NCBI GenBank assembly: GCA_965200355.1
Contig: OZ241351.1
Location: forward strand, 1,488,001 to 1,552,000
From: Bin18 sp965200355
GTDB taxonomy: Bacteria; Desulfobacterota; Binatia; Bin18
Reading direction: 5' to 3'
DNA length: 64,000 nt
The translations under genes and the position numbers were made by a program. Of this stretch, positions 15,346 through 23,461 are shown piece by piece. The notes under the pieces are model-generated. The model did no database searches. It was not told the DNA's origin and saw nothing but the letters and a program-made list of their open reading frames with translations. The first letter of the stretch is position 1. Each line of letters opens with the position of its first letter.

Positions 15346-16155
15346 ATGAGTGATTTCGATCCAACCCAGCGCGGCTTTGTCAGCTATATCGACAAATCGC
15401 GCGAATACTACTTGGCGAAGGGCTACGGCAATCCCTACCGCTGGGCGTCCAACCCGGACGCGCCGTTCACGCCGCTGACCAAGCCACTGAGCGCAAGCCG
15501 GGTCGCTCTGGTCACTACCGCGGCCCTGGATGTGCACGGCGGGCGGAAACGTCGCCGGTATGTCGCGTCTACCCGCCCCGCGCCCGAGGCGCTCTACACC
15601 CATCATCTCTCATGGCATAAAACAGCCACCCATACCGACGATGTGGAGAGCTTTCTGCCGGTCCGCCGCCTGACCGAGTACGTGGCCGCCGGCCGGCTGG
15701 GCAGCCTGTCGCCGCGTTTTTATGGCGTGCCCACGGTCTATAGTGCGCGGCAGACTGTGCACGAGGATGCCCCGGCCGTCCTTGACTTCTGCCGGGAGGA
15801 TGGGGTCGATATTGCCTTGCTGGTTGCCCTGTGACCGGTGTGTCACCAGACCGTGAGTCTGGTTGCCCGCCATCTTGAAACGCAGGGTATCCCGACTGTC
15901 GTCCTTGGCTCGGCCCGTGATATTGTTGAGCAGTGCGGGGTGGCCCGTTTTGTCTTTACCGATTTTCCGCTTGGTAACCCATGCGGTAAGCCGGGCGACG
16001 TGGACATGCAGCGGGCCATCGTCGGCATGGCGCTCGACCTGCTTGAGACCGCGCGCTATCCGCTGACGACGCTGCAAACGCCCTTCCGCTGGGACGAAAC
16101 CGGCGCGTGGCGCGAGACGTATATGGAACTGCCCGAGAACAATCAGGCGGCCTAG
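15346..16155 (+). CDS. GrdB-like reductase selenoprotein (UxxC), in-frame UGA = Sec163
   Basis: One 269-residue protein interrupted by TGA at 15832-15834. Homology to the glycine/sarcosine/betaine reductase selenoprotein B family runs through the stop in the same frame: FDPTQRGFVSYIDKSREYYL and SLSPRFYGVPT before it, HQTVSLVARHLE, IPTVVLGSARDIVE and FTDFPLGNPCGKPGD after it. The codon falls in the redox motif as U-P-V-C, where relatives carry CPVC or UPVC. A perfect 6-bp hairpin starts 12 bases after the UGA. RBS is AGGAG, 21 bases after the LLM gene. The family reduces C-N or related bonds in anaerobic amino-acid metabolism; in this aerobic-looking catabolic cluster its substrate is unknown. 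Standard gene calling would split it into two proteins. Confidence 0.88.
15832..15862 (+). promoter_or_regulatory. Bacterial SECIS-like hairpin at the UGA codon
   Basis: UGA at 15832-15834 is followed by CCAGAC (15846-15851), loop CGTGA (15852-15856) and GTCTGG (15857-15862). The 6-bp stem is perfect. The loop starts 17 bases past the UGA and has a G in its second position, which fits what is known of bacterial SECIS elements recognised by SelB. Selenocysteine machinery (selA/B/C/D) is not in the window. Confidence 0.75.
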
Positions 16156-16190
16156 CCGCCGGCTCTGCGCCGACCTCGGCGAGCCCGAAG

Positions 16191-17486
16191 CTACCCGCAC
16201 AGGTGTTCCCGCAGGGTCGTGCCTGTGTAGTCGTCCCGGTACACTCCGCGTTTCTGGAGTTCCGGGACCAGGAGATTCACCAAGTCTGCATAATAGTCGG
16301 GCGCATAAAACGGCGGGGTAATCTGAAACCCGTTGCCGCCGCCCGCTTCGAGAAAGTGCTGCATGGCGTCCGCTACCTGCGACGGGGTGCCAACCAGCGG
16401 GTTGGTATCACTGCCAGTCAGATAGGTTTTGGCGATATCACGCAGGGTGATGTTCACGTCGTATTTTTGGTACATCTCGAACAGACCCCTGGTGCCGGGC
16501 ACGTCCAAATCCTGGACCGGCACATCAAGATCAAACTGAGACAGGTCGAGATTGAAGTGCATCGACATCTGGGCCAAGGACGCTTCCAGTGGAATCCGGG
16601 CGCGAATGGCGGCCCAGCGTTCGCGCGCCTCGGACGCGCTCTCGGCCACGAGCGGCTGACCGGCCCACATGATGGGGATGGTGTCTGGATTGCGGCCCAG
16701 GCGTTCTGCCCGGCTGGCGATATCGTCGCAAAATGCGCACATCTGCTTGATACCGCGCGCAGCGCTGAATATGCCCTCTGCATGTTGGGCGGCAAAGGCC
16801 CGTCCCCGGTCCGACTGGCCGGCTTGAAACAGAAACGGTCGCCGACGAACCGAGGGCATGACCGTAAACGGCCCTTGGACCCGATACCACCGGCCCTGAA
16901 AATCGACCCGGTGGACTTTGGACGGGTCGGCAAAGACCTTGTGCTCCATGTCCATTTGCACGGCATCCGGGTCCCAACTGTTCCACAGGCCGTAACAGAC
17001 CTGCATATACTCGTCGGCGCGCTCATAGCGGTCATCGTGCGCTGGCAGGTGCTCCAGCCCGAAGTTTCTGGCCTCAGCCGTTGAGGTTGAAGACACGATA
17101 TTCCAGCCGATGCGACCCGTGGTGAGATGGTCGAGGGTGGATAAGGTTCGGGCCAGCAGAAACGGCGGGTAGAAGGTCGTGGACATGGTAACGGCAAAGC
17201 CGAGTTTCTTGGCGACTGCCGAGAGATAGGTAATCAGAGCAACCGGGTCGTGGCTGGGGAACTGTATGGCGTAGCGCACCTGGTCGGGCTGCGTGCCGCC
17301 GGCTAGGCTGTCCGCGAAAAACAGCATGTCGAACTTACCGCGCTCCAGGGTGCGGACCACGGACTCCCAGTACGCGCCCTCATACCATTTGTGACGGATT
17401 TTCTGGCGCGGATAAATCCATGACAGCGGCATATGCGGAGCCGGGGTAAAGAGGGCGAAGCCGGCGAGATGGACTTGCTTGGGCAT
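16191..17486 (-). CDS. NtaA/SnaA/DszA-family FMN-dependent monooxygenase
   Basis: 431 residues from the ATG at 17486 (AAGGAT upstream); a longer frame exists but lacks support. Typical features: an N-terminal HLAGFALFTP strand, FFADSLAGG, LSAVAKKLGFAVTMSTTFYPPFLLARTLSTLDH split over several motifs, RIGWNIVSS, and RYERADEYMQVC. Members use FMNH2 to oxidise nitrilotriacetate, dibenzothiophene sulfone and similar compounds. It lies on the opposite strand, converging on the selenoprotein gene with 35 bases between the stops. Family certain, substrate unknown. Confidence 0.9.
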   Translation of the reverse strand: MPKQVHLAGFALFTPAPHMPLSWIYPRQKIRHKWYEGAYWESVVRTLERGKFDMLFFADSLAGGTQPDQVRYAIQFPSHDPVALITYLSAVAKKLGFAVTMSTTFYPPFLLARTLSTLDHLTTGRIGWNIVSSTSTAEARNFGLEHLPAHDDRYERADEYMQVCYGLWNSWDPDAVQMDMEHKVFADPSKVHRVDFQGRWYRVQGPFTVMPSVRRRPFLFQAGQSDRGRAFAAQHAEGIFSAARGIKQMCAFCDDIASRAERLGRNPDTIPIMWAGQPLVAESASEARERWAAIRARIPLEASLAQMSMHFNLDLSQFDLDVPVQDLDVPGTRGLFEMYQKYDVNITLRDIAKTYLTGSDTNPLVGTPSQVADAMQHFLEAGGGNGFQITPPFYAPDYYADLVNLLVPELQKRGVYRDDYTGTTLREHLCG

Positions 17487-17598
17487 GGCCGTATCCTTGA
17501 ACGATCCACGAATGCCCCTAGCGTACTGCGTTCGGAGCGGTCTTGTCGAGCGCCTGTCAACGCTTGCTCTGAACACCAGACCCTCTTATGCTGAGCGC

Positions 17599-17970
17599 AT
17601 GGCGCGCAAAAGACAACCAGACCGGATTCAACGCAAACGCACCAAGAACTGGAAGATGCCGAAAAACGCGGTCTATGTCGGCCGGCCCGGCAAGTGGGGC
17701 AACCCGTTCTTCCGGCTCAAGGCAAAACCCAACAGGGCCGTTGACCGGGGCTTTCTCGTGGCGGTGTACAAGCTGTGGCTGAACGACCAATTGGTCCCAG
17801 GGTTGGCCGCACTCTTTCAGGGCGGCGATACGCTCCCGGCCCCGCCCTCAGCCGAGACTATTCAGCAACACTTAAAAGGCAAGCATCTGGCCTGCTGGTG
17901 TCCGCTGGACGACGCCTGCCACGCCGATGTGTTGCTCGCCATTGCGAATGCCGCCGGCCAGGCAGACTAG
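17599..17970 (+). CDS. DUF4326 domain protein
   Basis: 123 residues. The DUF4326 pattern is complete: VYVGRPGKWGNPF near residue 30 and, at the C-terminus, HLKGKHLACWCPLDDACHADVLL with conserved Cys and His. The basic N-terminus (MARKRQPDRIQRKRTKNW) suggests nucleic-acid contact. The family is common in phages and bacteria and has no established reaction. No strong RBS is seen before the ATG at 17599. It stands alone between the divergent NtaA-type gene and the convergent zinc-ribbon gene. Confidence 0.75.
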   Translation: MARKRQPDRIQRKRTKNWKMPKNAVYVGRPGKWGNPFFRLKAKPNRAVDRGFLVAVYKLWLNDQLVPGLAALFQGGDTLPAPPSAETIQQHLKGKHLACWCPLDDACHADVLLAIANAAGQAD

Positions 17971-17984
17971 GGAGCCGGACTGGC

Positions 17985-18251
17985 TTACCACCAGCCCAAC
18001 TCAAACGTATGCAGGGCGCGCCGCTTATAATCGTAGAGTGAAGTGCCGCAGAACCCGCATTTGAGCGAAGACCAGACCGAGCGCGGACGAATGGCCGCGT
18101 GGAGCGGCTTCATATAATGCTGGTTGTCTTCCAGCAAATCCTGGGTGAGCGCCCAGCGCGTAATTTCGTATAGCGCATAGCCGCAGGTCGGCTCCGGGCA
18201 GGTCAGGACCATCCCGGCGATAAACGGGCGATTCGACCCGGCCCGGTCCAC
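17985..18251 (-). CDS. Small protein with two CxxC zinc-ribbon-like halves
   Basis: 88 residues from a GTG at 18251 with AGGAGGGA six bases upstream; the ATG at 18212 is an alternative. Cys pairs are CPEPTCGYALYE near the start and LKCGFCGTSLYDY near the end, separated by a helical stretch. The arrangement suggests a zinc-binding protein or rubredoxin-like small partner. It follows the amidohydrolase gene on the same strand with 19 bases between, so it is probably co-transcribed. I do not recognise the family. Confidence 0.6.
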   Translation of the reverse strand: MDRAGSNRPFIAGMVLTCPEPTCGYALYEITRWALTQDLLEDNQHYMKPLHAAIRPRSVWSSLKCGFCGTSLYDYKRRALHTFELGWW

Positions 18252-18270
18252 TGAACGTCCCTCCTGCTCC

Positions 18271-19395
18271 TCAGCCCAACTGATACACCCGCGCCGCATT
18301 GCCGCCGACAATTTTGGCCCACTCTTCTTCAGTACAGTCGGCCAGCAGGTCGCCGAGAAACTCCTGACTCTTGGGAAAGGTTGATTCCTGATGCGGATAA
18401 TCGGAGCCCCACAGCAGGCTATCCACGCCAATCACCTCCCGGTCGCGGACCCCCATCACATCTTCCTGAAAACTCAAAAAGACGTGCCGATGAAAAAACT
18501 CGCTGGGCCGGATGTCCTCTTTGAAGCGCGCCCCGGCAATCTCCCGCGCGCGCTGGGTGTAGTTATAGTCCATGCGGTCCAGGAAGTGGGGCACCCAGGA
18601 CAGTTCCATTTCGACCGAGCCAACCTGGAGCTTGGGATAGCGCTCAAACACGCCACTGAAAATCATGTCGGTCAGGCAAACCCGGGGCCAGTGGTCCAGG
18701 TTGACAAAAAAGGACGGCTTGGCCGCGTCCAGGAGCAGGGCGCTTGGGTCGTCCGGGTCGGGCCGGTTGGTGGTGACATGCAGGCTGATAGGCAGGGCCA
18801 AATCCTGGGCGGCGGCCCACACGGGCTCGTACTCCGGCCTGTCGTAGCTCCGCCCGCTCACGGGTTGGATGGTAATCATCATACCCCGATGCCCCAGCTT
18901 GGCGCAGTGCTCCATCTCCCGGATGCCTGACGGGATATCGTCCAGGTTAATCATGGCGATACCCCGGAGCCGGTTCGGAAAGGTGTCGCAGAACTCGGCC
19001 AGCCAGTCGTTATAGGCCCGGAACAGGACGGTCAGTAACGCACTGTCCTGAATGCGCTGGTAGAGTTGCAGACCAACGGTCGGATACACCAGACCCATGT
19101 CTATGCCGTCGGCATCCATATCTTTGATATGCTCTTCCGGGATGTAGGCACCGGGGCGGATATTCTCCACCTTATCCTTAAAGCTCAGGCGGTCTGGGTC
19201 CTCGAAGCGCAGGCCGGCCTGCGCCCCGGCCGCCGCGGTCTGGATTTTAATCCCCTCGCAATACCACCAGTCGTCCCCCTCGTCCGGGACCACCCGGGGG
19301 GCGCGGTCACGGAATTTTTTATCCAGCCGGGTTGTCCATAGATCGAGCGGTTCATAAATATGATCGTCTGACGAAATGACTCTGTGCTTGGGCAT
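18271..19395 (-). CDS. Amidohydrolase-2 family metal-dependent hydrolase
   Basis: 374 residues, RBS GAGGAGGGA. The N-terminal metal motif is D-D-H-I-Y-E (SSDDHIYEPLDLW); later blocks are DMDADGIDMGLVYPT, ISLHVTT (His ligand) and WGSDYPHQESTFP (Asp ligand). These TIM-barrel enzymes decarboxylate or hydrolyse aromatic and cyclic acids (ACMSD, 2-amino-muconate and related). A relative with the same C-terminal D-(Y/F)-P-H block is encoded at 34628-35782. The small zinc-ribbon gene follows directly. Confidence 0.88.
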   Translation of the reverse strand: MPKHRVISSDDHIYEPLDLWTTRLDKKFRDRAPRVVPDEGDDWWYCEGIKIQTAAAGAQAGLRFEDPDRLSFKDKVENIRPGAYIPEEHIKDMDADGIDMGLVYPTVGLQLYQRIQDSALLTVLFRAYNDWLAEFCDTFPNRLRGIAMINLDDIPSGIREMEHCAKLGHRGMMITIQPVSGRSYDRPEYEPVWAAAQDLALPISLHVTTNRPDPDDPSALLLDAAKPSFFVNLDHWPRVCLTDMIFSGVFERYPKLQVGSVEMELSWVPHFLDRMDYNYTQRAREIAGARFKEDIRPSEFFHRHVFLSFQEDVMGVRDREVIGVDSLLWGSDYPHQESTFPKSQEFLGDLLADCTEEEWAKIVGGNAARVYQLG

Positions 19396-19554
19396 ACGAT
19401 TCCCTCCTCATGGAAAGCGTTGCTGTGCCGGCATTATCCGTCTGGAGGCGCAATGTTGTCAATCGAGGCCGCGGCCGGCCCCCGCCCTGTCCATTGACCC
19501 AGCCAGCCTTTGGCGCTACAGGGAATCTCAGGCATTAACCGCAGGAGGGATGAT

Positions 19555-19917
19555 ATGGAACTCAAAGTGACCCGTTGGAATAGGCCCGAACCACCCACCC
19601 AGTCCGCGCTCGTCCGTGCTATGGAAGCTGAAGGGCTGGTTGCCTATATCGAGGACGATGAACCCAACCATTCGTATGAGGCGCATACGCACCCGAACGA
19701 CGAGGTGCTGGTTGCCGTCCTGGGGGAGATCACGCTGGGCGTGGGCGACCAGAAATGGGTGCTGAAACCCGGCGACCGGCTCGACCTGCCGGCCAATACG
19801 CTGCACTGGGCCGCAACCCCATCCACCGGCCCCATCCGGCTGCTGGGCGCGAGTATCGGGGATGCCTACGACCCGACCCGTGCAGACCGCTCCGAAGACA
19901 CCAGGGCTCGGCCGTAA
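19555..19917 (+). CDS. Cupin-domain protein
   Basis: 120 residues starting at the second ATG after AGGAGGGA. Single cupin barrel: motif 1 is YEAHTHPNDEVLVAVLGE (two His, Glu) and motif 2 is PGDRLDLPANTLHWA (His). A metal-binding role is likely. It is divergent from the amidohydrolase gene, with a shared 159-base upstream region. A specific activity cannot be assigned. Confidence 0.82.
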   Translation: MELKVTRWNRPEPPTQSALVRAMEAEGLVAYIEDDEPNHSYEAHTHPNDEVLVAVLGEITLGVGDQKWVLKPGDRLDLPANTLHWAATPSTGPIRLLGASIGDAYDPTRADRSEDTRARP

Positions 19918-19992
19918 GGCCGCGTCTCAGTTGTGAAAACAGGGGCAGGAGTCCAGATATTGTCCGGCCGGGCAAGGTAGACGCGCTTCCCT

Positions 19993-20019
19993 GGCAGCAA
20001 CCCCTGGGGGGTTGCTGCC
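19993..20019. repeat. Perfect 12-bp hairpin of the GCAACCCC class between convergent genes
   Basis: GGCAGCAACCCC (19993-20004), TGG loop, GGGGTTGCTGCC (20008-20019). It lies between the cupin and acyl-CoA dehydrogenase genes. Similar GCAACC/GGTTGC units occur near 3310, 36098 and 36739. There is no T-run, so it is more likely a REP-type repeat than a classic terminator, though it could stop transcription from both sides. Confidence 0.7.
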
Positions 20020-20040
20020 CCCTACCGGGGGAAATCCATC

Positions 20041-21234
20041 TCACTTCATCGGCGGCAGAATCTCATGCGGATCGAGACCCAGAGCTAACGCCCCGAGGCT
20101 CGACAGACAGAAATCGCTGGGCGGAAATTGAATCGCCCCGACCGTACCATCGCGGAACAGCCGTTCCAACGGTGCCCCCTTGAACAACGTATGCGCGCCG
20201 CCCAGGGTCAGGGCGTTGCGCCCGATGCGGGCCGTGGCTTCGCCGACCAGATATTTGGCCCGATACAGGGCGGCGATGGCCGGCTGCGTCGGGCCTTCGG
20301 TATCGCTCAACCAGGCCGCGTGGTATACGCTCAGCCGCGCTGATTCGAGGTCGGCGTTCATCTCCGCAATTTTTCGGCGCACGTCGGGATGATAGGCCAG
20401 GGGTTGGGTAAAGCCGCGTGGCACGCGCTCCTGAACGACCTTGAGAGTCTCGGTGTAAATCGCCGCCGCCACCCCCAGATAGACCGCGGTATACGAGGCC
20501 CAGAACCAGTTCGCGCCGCGCGCAATGGAAGGAAAAAAATTGTCGGTATCAAACACAACCGCTTCCGGGGGCACAAAGCAGTCTGCCAGCAGCAGGCAGT
20601 CACTGCGGGTGCCGCGCATCCCCAAGACATCCCAGACCTCCTCGACGGTCTGACCCGGAGCGTCGCGCGGCACCAGAAAAATAATCGCCGCGCCAGGGGT
20701 GGTGGCGTCCTCGCGCCGCGCCGGAACGGCCCGAAAATCCGCGGCTCCAACCATAGACGAAAAGAATTTCTTGCCGTTGATAACATAGCCGCCGTCCACC
20801 TGTCTTGCCTGAGTGGCCGGAGCATACGACGCCAGCAGGGCTGAGGTGCTCGCCTCAGACGTCGAGCCGGCAACCAGATTATTGCCCTGGACCACCCAGT
20901 CTGCTACGCGCTGCTTCACGTCGGGGGCAATCTCGGTATTTTCCATCAGATAGCCGACCCAGGCCAGGTGCATATTGAAGGACAGCGCGGTGGCCGGGCA
21001 GCCTTGGGCGAGCTGTTCCAGGGCGAGCGAGTGGCCGAACAGTTGTTCCCCCCAGCCGCCCAGTGCGGTCGGGATATTGAGGGTGTGAAACCCGGCCGCA
21101 CGCAGCAGCGCATAATTCTCGACCGGGTTGGTTGCCGCGCGGTCGTGCTCGGCGGCGCGGGTGGCAAAGTCGGCTGCCAGCTCCCGGCACTGAGCCTGAA
21201 TTCGTTGGTGTTGGGCCGTCAGCTCGAAATTCAT
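20041..21234 (-). CDS. Acyl-CoA dehydrogenase family protein
   Basis: 397 residues from an ATG with GAGGGGG upstream. FAD-dependent acyl-CoA dehydrogenase architecture: an N-terminal helical domain (YALLRAAGFHTLNIPTALGG), middle beta domain (VAGSTSEAS, then GGYVINGKKFFSSM, WDVLGMRGTRSD) and C-terminal helices (GRNALTLGGAHTLFKG, RLFRDGTVG). The FSSMVGAADF variant and the C-terminus are also compatible with the DszC/flavin monooxygenase subgroup. I do not see a clear catalytic Glu by eye. Convergent with the cupin gene and divergent from the SDR gene. Confidence 0.85.
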   Translation of the reverse strand: MNFELTAQHQRIQAQCRELAADFATRAAEHDRAATNPVENYALLRAAGFHTLNIPTALGGWGEQLFGHSLALEQLAQGCPATALSFNMHLAWVGYLMENTEIAPDVKQRVADWVVQGNNLVAGSTSEASTSALLASYAPATQARQVDGGYVINGKKFFSSMVGAADFRAVPARREDATTPGAAIIFLVPRDAPGQTVEEVWDVLGMRGTRSDCLLLADCFVPPEAVVFDTDNFFPSIARGANWFWASYTAVYLGVAAAIYTETLKVVQERVPRGFTQPLAYHPDVRRKIAEMNADLESARLSVYHAAWLSDTEGPTQPAIAALYRAKYLVGEATARIGRNALTLGGAHTLFKGAPLERLFRDGTVGAIQFPPSDFCLSSLGALALGLDPHEILPPMK

Positions 21235-21373
21235 AGCGTCCCCCTCGCTGTGCTCGGATGCTAGTCTTCGGGGGGTTGTCGAGTCAAGAGAAAAAATTCT
21301 TTGGCCCCCGGCCCGAGTCGTGCTAGTCGTGCTAAGAGCAGAAACAAAAACGCTGAGCGTAAAGGAGAGCGGC

Positions 21374-22192
21374 ATGGGTATCGTCGATTTTTCTCTGGAC
21401 GGCAAAGTCGCCATTGTGACCGGTGGTTCCAAAGGTATTGGCCGGGCGATTGCGCTGGCCTTTGCCGAACACGGGGCCGACGTGGTGCTTGCTGCGCGCG
21501 GGCTGGAGGCCCTGGAGCGGGCTAAACAGGACGTCGCCGCAACCGGTCGCCGGGTTGTGACCGTACAGGCCGATATGTCGGTCAGCGCGGACTGTGACAA
21601 GCTATACCAGGCCACGCTTGAGGCGTTTGGCGGGGTCGATATCCTGGTCAATAATGCGGCCGGCGTTTCGCTCGTGACCCTGGCCGAGGAAAACGAAGCC
21701 GACTTCCTCAGGGTGATGCGGACCAATGTGTGGACGCCGCTGCACCTGGCCCGCCTATGTCGGGCATCCATGCGTCAGCGCGGTGGGGGGGCGGTGATTA
21801 ACATCACCTCGAATGAGGGCGTCCGGCCGTCCATGGGAATCGGCACGTATGCCCTGTCCAAGGCGGCCCTCGTCAATATGGCCCAACTCCTGGGGAAGGA
21901 GTGGGCGGCCGACAAAATCCGGGTGACCTGTATTGCGCCGGGTCTGATTCGGACCGAGCTGGCCCAGGAACTAGTTGAGGCGGTCGAGACCAGCGGCTCG
22001 CCCATCAACCCCCAGAAACGGGTAGGCGAACCCCATGAAATCGCGGGCTTAGCCCTCTTCCTGGCCAGTCCGGCCGGGACGTTTGCGACCGGCATGACCT
22101 ATGTGGTCGATGGCGGCGAGGTCAGCGCCGGGCCGGGTGACGTCGTGGTCATGACCGCCGAGGAGGCGGTCCAGGCGCAACGGAAAGACTAA
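21374..22192 (+). CDS. Short-chain dehydrogenase/reductase
   Basis: 272 residues, RBS AAAGGAGAG. Classical SDR: TGGSKGIG at residues 16-23 binds NAD(P), NNAAG near 93, and the catalytic S146, Y159 and K163 (YALSK) are all present. The C-terminus has the usual FATGMTYVVDGG substrate-loop end. It would oxidise or reduce a hydroxyl/keto group of an unknown substrate in the cytosol. It converges with the phosphotriesterase-family gene 21 bases downstream. Confidence 0.92.
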   Translation: MGIVDFSLDGKVAIVTGGSKGIGRAIALAFAEHGADVVLAARGLEALERAKQDVAATGRRVVTVQADMSVSADCDKLYQATLEAFGGVDILVNNAAGVSLVTLAEENEADFLRVMRTNVWTPLHLARLCRASMRQRGGGAVINITSNEGVRPSMGIGTYALSKAALVNMAQLLGKEWAADKIRVTCIAPGLIRTELAQELVEAVETSGSPINPQKRVGEPHEIAGLALFLASPAGTFATGMTYVVDGGEVSAGPGDVVVMTAEEAVQAQRKD

Positions 22193-22213
22193 AACGCGGA
22201 GGGATTCCTCCGC

Positions 22214-23257
22214 TCACACTGGCGCGCCCCAGGTCAGCACCCGCCGTGGATTCTCCACGAGCAGGGTGTCAATCTGCTCGGCGCTCAGTCCGCTGCGACT
22301 CAGCATGGGCACGACGTTCTTGACGAGGTGGGCGTAGCCCCAGCCACCGTAGTGGCTGAGTTGGACCTTCATCGCAATATCGTGGGACAGGAGCAGCCGT
22401 TCCAAACAGCCTTGGTCAATCAGGCGTTTCAGCGCCGTGACACTCCCGGCATCCGAGCCCAGGTAGCGGCCAACGCTGTCCACATAGTATTCCATGCCAA
22501 AAAAGTCGTACTCGACGTAAGCGCCACGTGCGGCCAGCGTCGTATGATAGGCCAAGTCGTCGCTCGTCGGGCTGAGATGACACAGAATGACCTGATGGGG
22601 ATTTGCGCCTTCGCCCTCAAGAATATCAAGGACTTCAATGCCGTTTTTCTGCCACGGCAGCAGATGGACACTGATCGGCGCTCCGGTGCGACGCTGGGCG
22701 CGGGCCGCGGCCCGCAAGACCTTCTGCTCGTTCTCGCGGACCTTGAAGCTAGTCCCAATTTCGCCGATGAGGCCGGAGCGCACTCCCGTATCGGCAACCC
22801 CCTGCATGAGGTCGCGTTCAATCTCAGCGGCGAGCATGTCAACCGACCGGTCCACCATGTCATACGGATGGGAACGACCGATATAATAACCGGAGCCCAT
22901 AACGATATTAATCTCGGTCGCCTGGGCAATGGCGGCTAAGGCCAGCGGGGTGCGTCCCAGGCCGTTATTCGTACAGTCCACCACGCTGCCACCGCCGGCG
23001 GTCTTAAACCGGCGCAACTCCTCAATCGCCAGGGCCGTGTCATCCAGGACGCAATTATCCAGATTGCCGAAGGGTTCGCGCCGAATAGCGCCGAGCGTCG
23101 CCATTTCGACTGGCGCGTGCACGAACGCTTTTTTCTGTGCGTCTTCGGGTTCTTCGCACCACACCCGCAGATCGATGAGCAGGTGTTCATGCGTCAGGGT
23201 AATCCCCAGCCTGTCCGGCTCAATCGGGCCAAGAACGGTCATCACTTTGCCTTGCAT
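22214..23257 (-). CDS. Phosphotriesterase-family hydrolase
   Basis: 347 residues; start chosen at the ATG with GGAGGAAG. TIM-barrel metal ligands: HEH in TLTHEHLLIDL, H in ISVHLLPW, H in VILCHLSP and D in LLSHDIAMK. The bridging residue of phosphotriesterase is a carboxylated Lys; here the position appears as Glu in GLIGEIGTS, as in the phosphotriesterase-homology group. Members hydrolyse lactones or esters rather than phosphotriesters. It is divergent from the amidase gene. Confidence 0.88.
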   Translation of the reverse strand: MQGKVMTVLGPIEPDRLGITLTHEHLLIDLRVWCEEPEDAQKKAFVHAPVEMATLGAIRREPFGNLDNCVLDDTALAIEELRRFKTAGGGSVVDCTNNGLGRTPLALAAIAQATEINIVMGSGYYIGRSHPYDMVDRSVDMLAAEIERDLMQGVADTGVRSGLIGEIGTSFKVRENEQKVLRAAARAQRRTGAPISVHLLPWQKNGIEVLDILEGEGANPHQVILCHLSPTSDDLAYHTTLAARGAYVEYDFFGMEYYVDSVGRYLGSDAGSVTALKRLIDQGCLERLLLSHDIAMKVQLSHYGGWGYAHLVKNVVPMLSRSGLSAEQIDTLLVENPRRVLTWGAPV

Positions 23258-23461
23258 TGCGCTTCCTCCGTCAGCGTCATATTGAAGGGGTAGGCCGCTG
23301 TGGTGAAGGCAGGCTATACCAACTCGTCTTTCAAAGAAAAGAGCGCCGCACGTTTTCTCGCTGTCTGCCCCCAAACGACCGGGGCTCCGGTCCTGTCCGA
23401 CACCGCAGCGCCCGACGGCAGGAGCACGGGTTTTTCGGAATACATCACGCGGAGGAAGGCC

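Noticed and set aside
13651..15606. A 651-codon open frame on the minus strand
   Set aside because: It is antisense to the LLM monooxygenase and EthD genes, which have clear families and RBSs; its protein is Arg/Val/Gly-rich with no recognisable domain. High GC keeps antisense frames open.
21235..21771. N-terminal extension of the acyl-CoA dehydrogenase frame
   Set aside because: Overlaps the divergent SDR gene. The family N-terminus and a GAGGGGG RBS place the start at 21234.
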